Shown here piece after piece: positions 22,307 through 31,514 of a stretch of DNA of 64,000 nucleotides (its first letter is position 1; every line of letters begins with the position of its first letter). The translations under genes were made by a program, and so were the position numbers. This stretch comes from Torymus aiolomorphi (Eukaryota > Arthropoda > Insecta > Hymenoptera > Torymidae), in the NCBI GenBank assembly GCA_036365515.1, contig CM070877.1, positions 84,108,522 through 84,172,521 on the forward strand, read 5' to 3'. The notes beneath the pieces are model-generated. The model was not told the DNA's origin and ran no database searches. It saw nothing but the letters and a program-made list of their open reading frames with translations.

Positions 22307-23292
22307 CGAAAACATTTAATCGCATTAAGTATAAATTTCAATGGGAACATCTTAAAGAAAATATCCAAGAGTTTATTCAGAAATGTGTCCCCTGTCAATT
22401 AAAAAAATTAGTTAGAGTAAAAACTAAACAGAAAATGATTATTACTGATCACCCCTCTATCCCGTTTTTTACGGTCTGTCTAGATATAGTAGGTCCGTTG
22501 CCCAAAACAAGAGATAATTCGGAATACATTCTTACCATGCAGGACCAATTCACTAAATTCTCAGTCGGCGTTCCACTGAAAGATCAAACGGCTGCATCGG
22601 TAGCCGACGCTTTTATTAAACGCTTTATTTGCACTTTTGGCGCACCTCAAGCTATACTCACTGATCAAGGCACAAACTTTCTTAGCAAACTAATGAAACG
22701 CGTAGCAAAGCGCTTTAGAATTAAGCAAATAAAAACCACTGCTTTTCACCCACAAACTAACGGCTCACTAGAAAGATCACACTCTCCACTTAGCGAATTT
22801 TTAAAAATGTTTACAACAAAAAACTCAGACTGGGATGAATGGGTTGAACTAGCCATGTTCAATTTTAACACGGGCAAACACGAAGGGACACAGCACACAC
22901 CCTATGAGCTTGTTTTCGGCAGACTGGCGCGCGTCCCTTCAAGCGAACCCTTGGAGCCGGAAGACTTATTACCTACCTACGCGGGTTATATGACGGCTTT
23001 GGTAGAAAGGCTGCACTTTCTCCAAGAAAGCGCACAAGAGAAATTATTAATGGCCAAACAACGGGCAAAAAATTATTATGATAAAAAAGCAAATCCAAAA
23101 GAGATTAAAATTGGCAATTTCGTTTGGCTACAGAGCGGGCCGAAACCGCATAAATTTGAAAATCAATACTCTGGCCCGTACCGAGTAATTGAGATCTGGG
23201 AAAACGGAAATGTAAAAATTCAAATCACAGAAAAAAAATCCAAAGTCGTTCATAGTAACCGCCTACGCCTTTCGCATGTAAAATCGCAATAA
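22285..23292 (+). CDS. pol: Pol part 3: integrase with DX35E core
   Basis: Reads GGHKGVTKTFNRIKYKFQW, then CVPCQ, the H...CxxC part of the N-terminal zinc finger. The first zinc His lies upstream of the frameshift and may be damaged. Catalytic residues: D67 (LDIVGPLP), D127 (ILTDQGTNF) and E163 (NGSLERSHS), with 35 residues between the last two. The C-terminal module around QYSGPYRVIEIWENGNVKI fits the GPY/F type of Gypsy integrases. No chromodomain is seen. It has no own ATG start and is normally part of the Pol polyprotein; it integrates the cDNA into host DNA. Confidence 0.88.
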   Translation: MGGHKGVTKTFNRIKYKFQWEHLKENIQEFIQKCVPCQLKKLVRVKTKQKMIITDHPSIPFFTVCLDIVGPLPKTRDNSEYILTMQDQFTKFSVGVPLKDQTAASVADAFIKRFICTFGAPQAILTDQGTNFLSKLMKRVAKRFRIKQIKTTAFHPQTNGSLERSHSPLSEFLKMFTTKNSDWDEWVELAMFNFNTGKHEGTQHTPYELVFGRLARVPSSEPLEPEDLLPTYAGYMTALVERLHFLQESAQEKLLMAKQRAKNYYDKKANPKEIKIGNFVWLQSGPKPHKFENQYSGPYRVIEIWENGNVKIQITEKKSKVVHSNRLRLSHVKSQ

Positions 23293-23352
23293 CCCTCGGA
23301 AAGCTTAAAATGGATGCAAATACTAGCAAATATATGAAAGTTAACATATTAA

Positions 23353-23365
23353 TTACTGTTTACAG
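23353..23365 (+). promoter_or_regulatory. Splice-acceptor-like site abutting env
   Basis: TTACTGTTTACAG ends one base before the ATG of the glycoprotein gene. Joining it to the LTR donor would put CCAAA directly before ATG, giving A at -3. This is the arrangement expected for a spliced env mRNA. Confidence 0.55.
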
Positions 23366-25393
23366 ATGAGGATTTTGATTTTTATCATGACAACTGCCCT
23401 GAAGTATAACCTAGTTATCGGGTTAATCGGTTTTGATTGCGGGCAAAAATTTACTAATTTTACAACCTTTTCGCTGGTTAACGTGGGGGAATGCGACATT
23501 CCCGACCCAATAATCAACGTTACGAAAACGGAAATAAGCCTCCTGCAACTAAATGAGTATGCCGATACGCTTGTGAGATACTGTAAAATCGAAATAGAGA
23601 GAACCGTCGGTCATTGCGGAATGTGGTCGCACATGTCATTTGTAAAAAACGGGGAAGTGAGATATTTGCGCGAAGTTACGCGAGACGAGTGTATGCGGAT
23701 GCACGTGCATAGATCGGTCTCAATCGCAGATAATATGGTTAGAAACTTGAGAATTAATGACACATCGACGCACCCACTCACTTTCGCCGGGGCATTGAAA
23801 GCAGACGGTACCTGTGCTAATTCAGCTCACTATGCTGACCCTTATGGTGAATTTTCCGACGTAGTGGTACACGGTTACGTAACTATCCGCTTAGAGGAGC
23901 GTTACAACGCGGTCAATTTAAATAGCAACAAAATTAAATTAGAAAGTGGTACCGTGTGTCCATTCACCGATGATAATTGTATAGATATGGTTTACGGCTA
24001 CGCCTTTTGGGAAGCCATTCCCACAGGGGCGTGCGAGGACCGCAGGTATACCGCCTTGTATACAGGGCCGGTGATGAGGATTGTGGAAAAAGATAACGAG
24101 CGGCGACCGCTCTATGTGTTAGAAGCCGAAGGACTTTCCTTTGCGTTTAAAGATTTAGGTATAATCAATGTGTGCTCTTATCAATTAATCCGTACTGAAC
24201 ATCCGAAATTGTTTATTTTACTCGACCCCGAGCATGAAAAACTGTTAGTGCAAAAAGGAGTTAGTATTAGTAACACCGACATTTTTGCTTATGTAAACTC
24301 GAAGTTTGTATATGTAAACGCGCACATAAAAGGGCAAATGACTAGATTATACTCGGATGTTATAACTAAACAATGCGAGCTGGAAAGGAAGGTAATAATA
24401 AACGCATTGAATATAGCTACGATCTCCCCTGATTTGTTAGCCTACCAAATCATGGGCGGGCCGGGTTACGTAAGCCTATTGGCGGGAGAAGTAGTGCATA
24501 TTTTAAAGTGTGTACAGGTGGAAGTAAAGGTTAGACAGACGGAGGATTGTTATCAAGAGCTCCCGGTATTTTGGCAAGACAAACCGAGATTCTTATCGCC
24601 CCGCACACACATTTTGCGTGAATATGGGACTAAAGCTATTTGTGATTCTATGATTCCGGTAATGTTTTTATTGGGGGAGCGATGGTTTAAAATGCTGCCG
24701 CAGATAACCATCCAGGACGCACCTGCGGTATTAAGGCCGCAAGTTCAACAAACGTGGACATATAATAACCCTACCGATTTAGCGAATAGCGGGATTTACT
24801 CGTACGGGGATATAGAAAAATTAAAAAATTTTATAATGTTTCCAAACGAGCAGGGCGCGATCTTACACGCGTTAGCTTACGGAGCGGCAGGTAAGGGGAG
24901 AATGCCCGGGGGCGTGTCCGTGGCAGGCTTGCTTGACGAAGAAGCACTCAATCGTATCGCTGACTCCGCGTGGGGTAATATATGGGCGCGATTTATTACT
25001 TTCGGGTCGGCAAGCGCAGCATTTATTACAATTTTAATGATTTTCAGACTAATTAAATTCATTCTTGATACTATAATACACGGTTACGCTTTGCATAGCC
25101 TTTATGGTTGGTCTGTACACATTTTAGGAGCCATTTGGAACTCATTAACGCAGCTTTTACTTCAATTGGGAAAAGACGTGGAACAAACGAAAGAGGCTGC
25201 CCCAATACAAGCACCCTCAGCTCCGACTGTCATCGAAGCACCTTTCACCTGTACCACTCAAAAATATCAACCAAAATGTCAATGGTCAGAGAATAATAGT
25301 GTCAAAAATTCTAGCAACGCCGAGAATAAATTGTACCCCGCGTTAAGTCAAGACACTGTGGCCTCTATACCACCTCGTAATCCAATAAATTAA
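23366..25393 (+). CDS. env1: Envelope-like glycoprotein 1 (chuvirus-type)
   Basis: A 675-residue intact frame. It has a hydrophobic N-terminus (MRILIFIMTTALKYNLVIGL) as probable signal peptide, then a Cys-rich ectodomain beginning FDCGQKF ... NVGECDIP and including IERTVGHCGMWSHM, and PLTFAGALKADGTC. A long hydrophobic segment at about 544-570 (FGSASAAFITILMIF) is followed by a second hydrophobic stretch and a Pro-rich cytoplasmic tail. The Cys pattern and order resemble glycoproteins of chuviruses and related negative-strand RNA viruses, which insect LTR elements are known to have captured. That assignment is from memory of the family, not a search. It is expected to mediate membrane fusion at a cell surface. 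Confidence 0.75.
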   Translation: MRILIFIMTTALKYNLVIGLIGFDCGQKFTNFTTFSLVNVGECDIPDPIINVTKTEISLLQLNEYADTLVRYCKIEIERTVGHCGMWSHMSFVKNGEVRYLREVTRDECMRMHVHRSVSIADNMVRNLRINDTSTHPLTFAGALKADGTCANSAHYADPYGEFSDVVVHGYVTIRLEERYNAVNLNSNKIKLESGTVCPFTDDNCIDMVYGYAFWEAIPTGACEDRRYTALYTGPVMRIVEKDNERRPLYVLEAEGLSFAFKDLGIINVCSYQLIRTEHPKLFILLDPEHEKLLVQKGVSISNTDIFAYVNSKFVYVNAHIKGQMTRLYSDVITKQCELERKVIINALNIATISPDLLAYQIMGGPGYVSLLAGEVVHILKCVQVEVKVRQTEDCYQELPVFWQDKPRFLSPRTHILREYGTKAICDSMIPVMFLLGERWFKMLPQITIQDAPAVLRPQVQQTWTYNNPTDLANSGIYSYGDIEKLKNFIMFPNEQGAILHALAYGAAGKGRMPGGVSVAGLLDEEALNRIADSAWGNIWARFITFGSASAAFITILMIFRLIKFILDTIIHGYALHSLYGWSVHILGAIWNSLTQLLLQLGKDVEQTKEAAPIQAPSAPTVIEAPFTCTTQKYQPKCQWSENNSVKNSSNAENKLYPALSQDTVASIPPRNPIN

Positions 25394-25648
25394 CTTCTCG
25401 ATATATCACATAATATTCATATTTTTTTTTTTTTTTGGGGTAACAATATATATACAATACTAACAACAACCGGGGGTTGTATCCTTAATAAATACAATAA
25501 TTTTTGTTTCTTAATATTTCTTATATAACAAAATTGCCTTAAATTAATACAAGCATTCTAGAAATGCGGGCGGAACAAAAGGTAACTTTGACGGCTGGTA
25601 TGGGCGGCGCAGGGGCAAGACGAACAACTGAGCTCTTATAATAACCGA
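25394..25648. other. Spacer with T-run
   Basis: Contains a poly-T stretch (about 25421-25436), AT-rich sequence and a CATTCTAG acceptor-like site near 25560. No open frame of note. Confidence 0.5.
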
Positions 25649-25921
25649 ATGGAGAGAAGTTTCGAATTATATCAACGAGGGGGAAAAATAGCCCAGCAAG
25701 AGATTATTGAGATAAGCGAGAGCGAACATGAAAGAACTAAATTGGCTATTTATTGTTATGTATTAGGCATACGGTCCAACGTTAAGCGATACATGTGTAA
25801 GCCTGAAGTTTATGTAAGCTTTGCGCAAGCGCGACGTCACGCCGAACGGATTGCGTATCACCTCAACGATCTGGCTAAAATGCGTCGCGTAACAGCATGC
25901 GAGCGACGTGTTTTGGTCTAG
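25649..25921 (+). CDS. Small ORF of unknown function (90 aa)
   Basis: Starts MERSFELYQRGGKIAQQEI and ends ACERRVLV. Mixed charged, likely helical, no signal peptide, no membrane segment and no CxxC pairs. I do not recognise a family. It sits between the first glycoprotein and the zinc-ribbon ORFs in the accessory block. It is intact but short, so it could be an exon or a chance frame. Confidence 0.45.
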   Translation: MERSFELYQRGGKIAQQEIIEISESEHERTKLAIYCYVLGIRSNVKRYMCKPEVYVSFAQARRHAERIAYHLNDLAKMRRVTACERRVLV

Positions 25922-25978
25922 TTGAATATGAAGACTTAAATATTTAGTTAAAAACTAACGGTCAATTTTCCTTTCTAG

Positions 25979-26335
25979 CCAGTAAACCAAAGTCAAAGGC
26001 CTGACGTCGCGCGAGCAATAGAGCGCCTGCGCGACTTTCCCTGTTGGAGCGTGCAAGGAGAGGACCGAGTCGTATACGTCGACGAAGAGTTTTTTAATTT
26101 TTTTTGTAAAAATTGCTATCACACTTGCGTTAAAGATCCGTTTCAGCTAATTGAGCCGAGTGTTAATTACCACATATTGTTTCAACCGGAACTCCCTGTA
26201 CCTATCCATTGTAAAATTTGTCGCCGCCAATTACTATTTAAGCGAGAAGGGCCAGTCTGCGAAAGTTGCGTTAATTTTTATTTACGCGCAAAAAAATCAG
26301 TTTTCGACTATCCAGTAGTTGAAATAATATATTAA
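25979..26335 (+). CDS. Cys-rich (zinc-binding-like) accessory ORF A
   Basis: The frame is open from 25979 to TAA at 26333 but has no ATG. It is preceded directly by TTTTCCTTTCTAG, a good 3' splice acceptor, so I treat 25979 as an exon start. The protein has Cys pairs at CKNC, CKIC and CESC with an extra Cys after the first pair (CYHTC), a spacing that suggests one or two zinc ribbons. No membrane segment. Function is unknown; small zinc-binding proteins of complex retroviruses act in RNA or transcription control, but nothing here shows that. Confidence 0.55.
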   Translation, partial: PVNQSQRPDVARAIERLRDFPCWSVQGEDRVVYVDEEFFNFFCKNCYHTCVKDPFQLIEPSVNYHILFQPELPVPIHCKICRRQLLFKREGPVCESCVNFYLRAKKSVFDYPVVEIIY

Positions 26336-26354
26336 AGAGTTATAGTTATAAATC

Positions 26355-27224
26355 ATGTCGGCAATCATCCGTAATTTCGAACGCGTGGCGTACAGTTTTC
26401 GATCGGAATACGTGTGTGAAGATTGTTTCGCAGGCAGGGTCCATCCGACCCTAAGAAACTTGTATTTAATGGAACTATCGAGAACGTGCCATCAGAATTT
26501 AGACTCAGCAGTAACAATAACTTGTATTTTATGTACCATGACCATAAACTTTACGCGGCGAGATATTAAACAAGTAACTACTCGCAACCCATTGATCGAG
26601 ATACACTTAGAGAAATCACCCACTTTCTCTCACATCGAAGCGATTAATGCTAGCGTACACATGAACGCTAAAGCTATAGATTGGTATAATGAATGCTTAA
26701 TCGAGGTAGCCAATAACGCTCTTACTATGTGGCGCGATAACGATGCGAATGGAATAAACGCGAGCGCTATAGGGGGTCAGAGCGAGAGCCTAGCCTTCGG
26801 GCCGGGGGAAGCGCCCAAGCCAGGTAGTATAGTGGGCAGACCTTTTAATTTTTTGCCAAACGGTACTTCGGGATCAATGGTCATAAATGCCCAAGAGTCA
26901 TTCAAACAGGTAGCTAAGCAAAAAGACACGAGCAAGCAAAAGGGGGTGTCGATGCTTAACTGGAGTGAATTATGCACTAATAACCCAGGAACATCGCAAA
27001 TGGCACAAACAGTTAAGGCACCCGACTCTCAGCCGCCGTTTGAGGGAAAAATGATAAACGCGAATTCAGAAACGAACCGAATAAATTGGTCAAAAAACGA
27101 GCACGTGAGCAATGATTGGGTAATTCGCGAACAACTCACTAGCACGCTGGCACTGCGTTTAGATAACTCCGACAAGCGGTTTCCGCACGACGAACCACCG
27201 GCTAAGTCATTTAAATATAAATAA
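26355..27224 (+). CDS. Cys-rich accessory ORF B (289 aa)
   Basis: Begins at ATG 20 bp after ORF A. The N-terminal ~90 residues contain CEDC and CILC pairs about 30 residues apart, plus a Cys-His pair (RTCHQ), echoing the layout of ORF A and hinting at tandem duplication. The remainder (~190 residues) is polar, Ser/Asn/Gly-rich and probably disordered (GPGEAPKPGSIVGRPFNFLP). It ends with PPAKSFKYK. No signal peptide or membrane segment. No family recognised. Confidence 0.6.
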   Translation: MSAIIRNFERVAYSFRSEYVCEDCFAGRVHPTLRNLYLMELSRTCHQNLDSAVTITCILCTMTINFTRRDIKQVTTRNPLIEIHLEKSPTFSHIEAINASVHMNAKAIDWYNECLIEVANNALTMWRDNDANGINASAIGGQSESLAFGPGEAPKPGSIVGRPFNFLPNGTSGSMVINAQESFKQVAKQKDTSKQKGVSMLNWSELCTNNPGTSQMAQTVKAPDSQPPFEGKMINANSETNRINWSKNEHVSNDWVIREQLTSTLALRLDNSDKRFPHDEPPAKSFKYK

Positions 27225-27365
27225 ACAATTGATGTTGTACGCATTTAAGCTAGAATTGTAAGCACTCATTGTACTAGTACCTTAAGTTAATTATAAGAAT
27301 AAGGGAGAACAATAAAAACAATTTTAATAAAATTTTTTTTGCAAATTTGTTTTGTTAAAACCTGT

Positions 27366-27384
27366 ATGGATCTTTTGTTTTCAG
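27366..27384 (+). promoter_or_regulatory. Splice-acceptor-like site before env2
   Basis: GGATCTTTTGTTTTCAG ends at 27384. It lies 53 bp upstream of the ATG at 27438, with no intervening ATG. Confidence 0.5.
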
Positions 27385-27437
27385 AAAACTCATACTTTTA
27401 AGATTTAGAGGATCTCGATAAACCGTAATCATTTATA

Positions 27438-29210
27438 ATGGCAAAAGGAATGCTATTAAAATTATGCGCACTAGCGCTATGTTTTATTAACACCACCGGC
27501 GATGACGTCCTGCCCTACTACCATGCAGTAGATGACAACCCCGGACTGGTGTTCGCCAAATCCAAGGAGATCGTCTTCATCAAGGAAAAATGGAGCGTGA
27601 TGACTTCAATTAACACGAGCTTCATTAAATCAACCGCGAAGCAAGGTAGAGCAGAATTAACTGTATTGGAAGATGCCTATTCCATAATTAAAAAATCAAA
27701 CGACACAGTGGTACAGTATATAAACTTATTACGCATAGAATTAGATAGTTTAGAATCGTTAATTGCAAACTTGCGAAAAAGCGAGCTGTTTTACGCACTC
27801 GTTGCAATTCCAAGCGGAGAGGACTATCACGTACCTCCCACAAGTTACATTTTGCAAAATCATCTAGAAGTTAGTAAGTTAATGTATAAATTGCGAGAAA
27901 ATAAACTTGACATTATGCCTGGAGAAAAAGAGACGACTTGCTTGATTGAAAATGACTACGCGAAGGAAAGTGCCGCGATTGAATTAGAATTAAAACTCGT
28001 TAAAGGAATTAGTAATGTAACTTCTTGGAAAAAATCCAGGGTTGAAACTAACATGAAATTAATTTTGGATAATTTATTCGCGTTAATGAAATTCATATCG
28101 AAAGCCAAGCAACTCGTGCTCAATCTTTGCAATCTATTGGGTTACCAAAAGGTACTGTTCTCATCAAGTGCTTTAAGAAAACACTTGCTCACCATTCGAG
28201 ATAAAAAACAATTAGCGGTGCCATTTTTTATTTCTAATTTTGGGTCAGTACTGTTAGATAAAATTGTTAAAGCTCATATTATCATCGTAAACAACGAGTT
28301 ATTTATAGAAATAGTAGTCCCGTTGACAGATCCTGATTTATTTTTATCTTATGAAATGCAGCCTTTCCCCGCCTTTCAGTCTAACTTTGAAGACAAGAAA
28401 CTAGCGGCATATATTAAACCACGAGCAGATTTTATCGCTGTAAGCGATAGCACTAAAAGATACCTTTTTCTTAATAAATCCGATTTACAAAAATGTGATG
28501 AAAGAAATACCTTTTTCTTATGCGAAAACGAGTTCTTTTTCGAAAATTCTTTTACATGTGAAAAAATGCTGTTATCATATCCCAACTATGGAGATTATCC
28601 GCATTGCAATATAGAGTTTTCGGAAGAAAAAGAGTATTACTTTCAGAGAATGTCTAACAAAAGATTGTGGTTAGCATCGACTGTAAATAAATATAGATTG
28701 GGAGTATTTTGTTCGGGCAAATTTTATAGATTACCGTTATCAGGTAATCAAATCATTGAATTGCCGAAAAATTGTAAAATGACGTTCGGAGATAGAGAAG
28801 TGTATGGCTACGACGGAAAGTATGTAGAAGGTGACATTATTGTACCCAAAATTAAATTAAATATGCATAAAGAGTTTACTTATAAAGTAAAGGGGGAAGA
28901 GCCACCAAAAGGCAAATACGCAATGGAACCAAGCGTAATGTCAAGTAATGATTGGATATTAATAATATTTTATGGATGTTTAATTTTCATATTTATTATT
29001 TTCTTAGGGTTGCTTATATATTTAATTTATCATGTGGTAGGAAGAAAAAAAGAAAAAGCTACAGAGCCAGAAAGCACTTATGTGCCTCCGGGCAATTTAG
29101 ATCATGAATTAAAATGCATTTTTTTTGGGGCTGCTGATTATGACAAACCCCTCGGGCCACCATTACCCGTAAAACACCGCGTGCCCAACACTTCAACTAG
29201 CACTATGTAA
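27438..29210 (+). CDS. env2: Envelope-like glycoprotein 2 (baculovirus F / errantivirus type)
   Basis: A 590-residue intact frame. Signal peptide MAKGMLLKLCALALCFINTTG; helical ectodomain (~40-240); conserved block at about 290-460 (YEMQPFPAF, YIKPRADFIAVSDSTKRY, DLQKCDERNTFFLCE, CNIEFS, GVFCSGKFYRLPLSG). A strong transmembrane helix at ~506-534 (GCLIFIFIIFLGLLIYLIY) is followed by KKEK and a ~60-residue tail. The block order fits the F-type envelope group (Pfam DUF3609/Baculo_F). I see no RXXR furin-type cleavage site in the ectodomain, which is unusual for an active F-type fusogen. This assignment is from recognition, not a search. Confidence 0.72.
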   Translation: MAKGMLLKLCALALCFINTTGDDVLPYYHAVDDNPGLVFAKSKEIVFIKEKWSVMTSINTSFIKSTAKQGRAELTVLEDAYSIIKKSNDTVVQYINLLRIELDSLESLIANLRKSELFYALVAIPSGEDYHVPPTSYILQNHLEVSKLMYKLRENKLDIMPGEKETTCLIENDYAKESAAIELELKLVKGISNVTSWKKSRVETNMKLILDNLFALMKFISKAKQLVLNLCNLLGYQKVLFSSSALRKHLLTIRDKKQLAVPFFISNFGSVLLDKIVKAHIIIVNNELFIEIVVPLTDPDLFLSYEMQPFPAFQSNFEDKKLAAYIKPRADFIAVSDSTKRYLFLNKSDLQKCDERNTFFLCENEFFFENSFTCEKMLLSYPNYGDYPHCNIEFSEEKEYYFQRMSNKRLWLASTVNKYRLGVFCSGKFYRLPLSGNQIIELPKNCKMTFGDREVYGYDGKYVEGDIIVPKIKLNMHKEFTYKVKGEEPPKGKYAMEPSVMSSNDWILIIFYGCLIFIFIIFLGLLIYLIYHVVGRKKEKATEPESTYVPPGNLDHELKCIFFGAADYDKPLGPPLPVKHRVPNTSTSTM

Positions 29211-29499
29211 TAAAAAAAAAAAAAAAGGGAGGGTTTTAAGGTTGTAGCGTGTAATCGTTAGAAACAAGAAAAGCACATGTACTAGAGCGTCCGCGCTCCC
29301 TCCCAAAAAAAAATTTTTTTTTTTCCCCCACCAGCATCCTCCTTGATTTCCCTACAAAACATAAGCTGGGAGCGCTTGGCGGTCAACAGCCCGTCGCACG
29401 AACTACAGACAAACAGAACCACTCGCTCCCGCACGACGACCAGCACCTACGCCGGCCCAGACAGTAACATTATTATTATAAATTATTTTTAATAATAAT
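29211..29499. other. Spacer with A- and T-runs and an acceptor-like site
   Basis: Has an A-run just after the env2 stop, a second A/T run near 29305-29323, and CCCCCACCAG ending at 29334, a strong polypyrimidine acceptor. A short inverted repeat TTATTATTATA...TAATAATAATA (29468-29499) immediately precedes the next ATG. Confidence 0.5.
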
Positions 29500-30271
29500 A
29501 TGGACTACCAAATGGAAGTAGAAGAGATAGGACACCATGAGTTGGGTCAAGAGGATCAACAACCCACAAACAATCAACGACAGACGCTCCAGTGCAACAG
29601 TGTGCCATCGCTAACCGGAGAAGCAGCCCGCATAATCGCACAGAAGGTCTCGCCCCACAACGCCCGACTCTTACTTCAAACATATTTATTATGTATCAAC
29701 TACTGGGACACCAACTTCGGCGAGAGACCAGTTGGCGAAATAAAAAAGGTGAGACAGGACCCGCATCTCCAAGACCATCGAACAGAAGTAGTGTTGAGCA
29801 AAGCGATTGTTAAGGAAGATTTAATCACATGGTTCTTTGGAAGGACCCGCATGTGGGCACACCCACATTTTGAGAAGCACCGGCTCAGAGTCCAAAACAG
29901 CGATCAGCAACACCGGTCGGACTTCCTGGACCAACCAGAATGGCCGAAAGAAGAATGGGTCCAGCAAGAGAGAGAAAAGGAACAAGGAACGACATATGTG
30001 AATCGCCTCCACCTGCCGTACGGCGGGGAAGGATTTGGAGACCGTTTCCATTACCGAAACTGCCGCAATTGCGACCAAGAGATACCAGCTTGGCGCAATT
30101 GCAACACATGCATTTTTTTTAGCAACAGGTCCAGCTGCCTGCAGGAATGCCTAAGCTGCTCAAATGAGGAACATCAGCGGGCCCTGGAGGAGGACTTGTG
30201 CCACCGGTGCGGGGGGTCACCCGAGCTGCCCGCCTTGGAAGGACCTAATGTAGATCTGGAGCGTTGGGACT

Positions 30272-30273
<2 letters not shown>
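29500..30273 (+). CDS. Cys-rich accessory ORF C (257 aa)
   Basis: Starts MDYQMEVEEIGHHELGQEDQ. The N-terminal half is acidic and polar with a segment ARLLLQTYLLCINYWDTNFG. The C-terminal ~70 residues are dense in cysteine: CRNC, CNTC, CLQECLSC and CHRC, which could coordinate two or more zinc ions. It ends DLERWD. No signal peptide or membrane helix. It is the last ORF before the 3' LTR, a position where many retroviruses keep regulatory genes. No family recognised. Confidence 0.6.
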
Positions 30274-30274
<1 letters not shown>

Positions 30275-30308
<34 letters not shown>

Positions 30309-30367
30309 TAATAATACATAATTACTATTAAAAAATATATATATAACATAAGAGAATTTTAATTATA

Positions 30368-30424
<57 letters not shown>
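30275..30424 (+). repeat. Two long A-runs after the last ORF
   Basis: About 30 A at 30275-30304 and about 54 A at 30371-30424, separated by AT-rich sequence. They could be microsatellite growth or relics of captured polyadenylated RNA. Confidence 0.85.
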
Positions 30425-30425
<1 letters not shown>

Positions 30426-30543
30426 AACAAAATAAACTAAAAACACTTAGAAATAAGCCTGCAGAGTCGAGTCTTGCCAAGACGCGCTCCCCGTGACTCT
30501 TGGGCGGGGACAACAAGCAAACTCTGCCCCGCAGCGTGGGTCT

Positions 30544-30555
30544 TTAGGGGGGGCG
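30544..30555 (+). other. Polypurine tract
   Basis: TTAGGGGGGGCG ends right at the 3' LTR start. This is the expected plus-strand primer. Confidence 0.7.
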
Positions 30556-31510
30556 TGTCACGTCGAGCATGACTGGGCGTCCCCACCTGCATAGTCTGCG
30601 TATTGGAGAACTGCTCCTACTATCTTTTTTTTTCCTTAAGATAATACTACGACGGTTGGTAAGTTACCAACCGCTCGTAAGAGTACGAAAGGTAACAATA
30701 CTAGCAGGACAACTTATCACTTGGGACTGACGTATGACTAGACTGACTGTACATCCACTCCATAGCAACCCACCACGAGCCTCTAATTCCTAGAAATCCC
30801 TTCCTACTTGCATCTAGTTAAATGTATCGATTCATCCAAATGAACCCCACCATTTTCCACCATTTAATTAGGAGCGCGGGTATAAAAGCAGCCGCGCACT
30901 AGTACTCGTTTCAGAAGCTACCAATTTCTTTTTGTAAGGCTAAGCCCTTGACCGTTGATTTGTCGATTTAGAATTAATTTTGATTATTGTGTTAGAAACT
31001 TCGAGCTTTTAATCAATTTGTATTTTGAAATATTGTTTGTGCAAAATCACTTGTAATCGTCATTATAAGCTTCTCTGATTGTAGTCTCGCGAGTAATTGT
31101 TGTTATTATATCTCGACTACAATCAGCATATAACCAGTGTAATCACTTTAAACTTATAATAAAACATTGTTATTATATTACACTCGGTATACCTTATTTC
31201 GCTGTAAACCTTCCTGCCATTTGAATCTGCCGCCAAACCAGGAGCGCCTTTCGAACTGCCAGTCAGAGCGAGCCAATTGCAACATTCCCAAAGTAAGTAC
31301 AAATTATAATCACTGTCTCCTTTCTTCTTGGTGCAGGAGTTACTAAAGCTTGCTGCTTGTTAGTCGAAGATACGCGACTTTTAACTGTTATTTAAGGATC
31401 GTTCGGTTACTTCCAATTCCCGTGGTTATTACGTGTAGGCGTAGACCGAAACAGGAACATTTATCGCGTGAGCTTTATCGTTTTCGCGACATTGTAATAT
31501 CGACATTACA
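30556..31510 (+). repeat. 3' LTR (955 bp)
   Basis: Near identical to the 5' LTR. The differences are one substitution, a T-run length change and a 9-bp deletion. It is followed by TTAC, the right copy of the target-site duplication. Confidence 0.93.
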
Positions 31511-31514
31511 TTAC

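Larger units (their letters stand above)
15211..31510 (+). mobile_element. 16.3-kb Ty3/Gypsy-type retrovirus-like element with two env-like genes
   Basis: Two near-identical LTRs (15211-16172, 30556-31510) are flanked by TTAC at 15207-15210 and 31511-31514. That is a 4-bp duplication, as known for Ty3/Gypsy insertions. Internal order: PBS, gag, protease (-1 frame), RT-RNase H, linker, integrase with DX35E, a chuvirus-like glycoprotein, three small ORFs (two Cys-rich), an F-type envelope, one more Cys-rich ORF, purine tract. The gag-protease-RT-RNase H-integrase order and the integrase GPY-type tail place it in Ty3/Gypsy (Metaviridae). Roughly 7 kb downstream of integrase is accessory, much more than a simple env-bearing Gypsy element. 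This copy is defective in pol. Confidence 0.93.

Noticed and set aside
29821..30122. Overlapping frames on both strands inside accessory ORF C
   Set aside because: Shorter, lack the CxxC pattern, and lie within the longer 257-aa frame.
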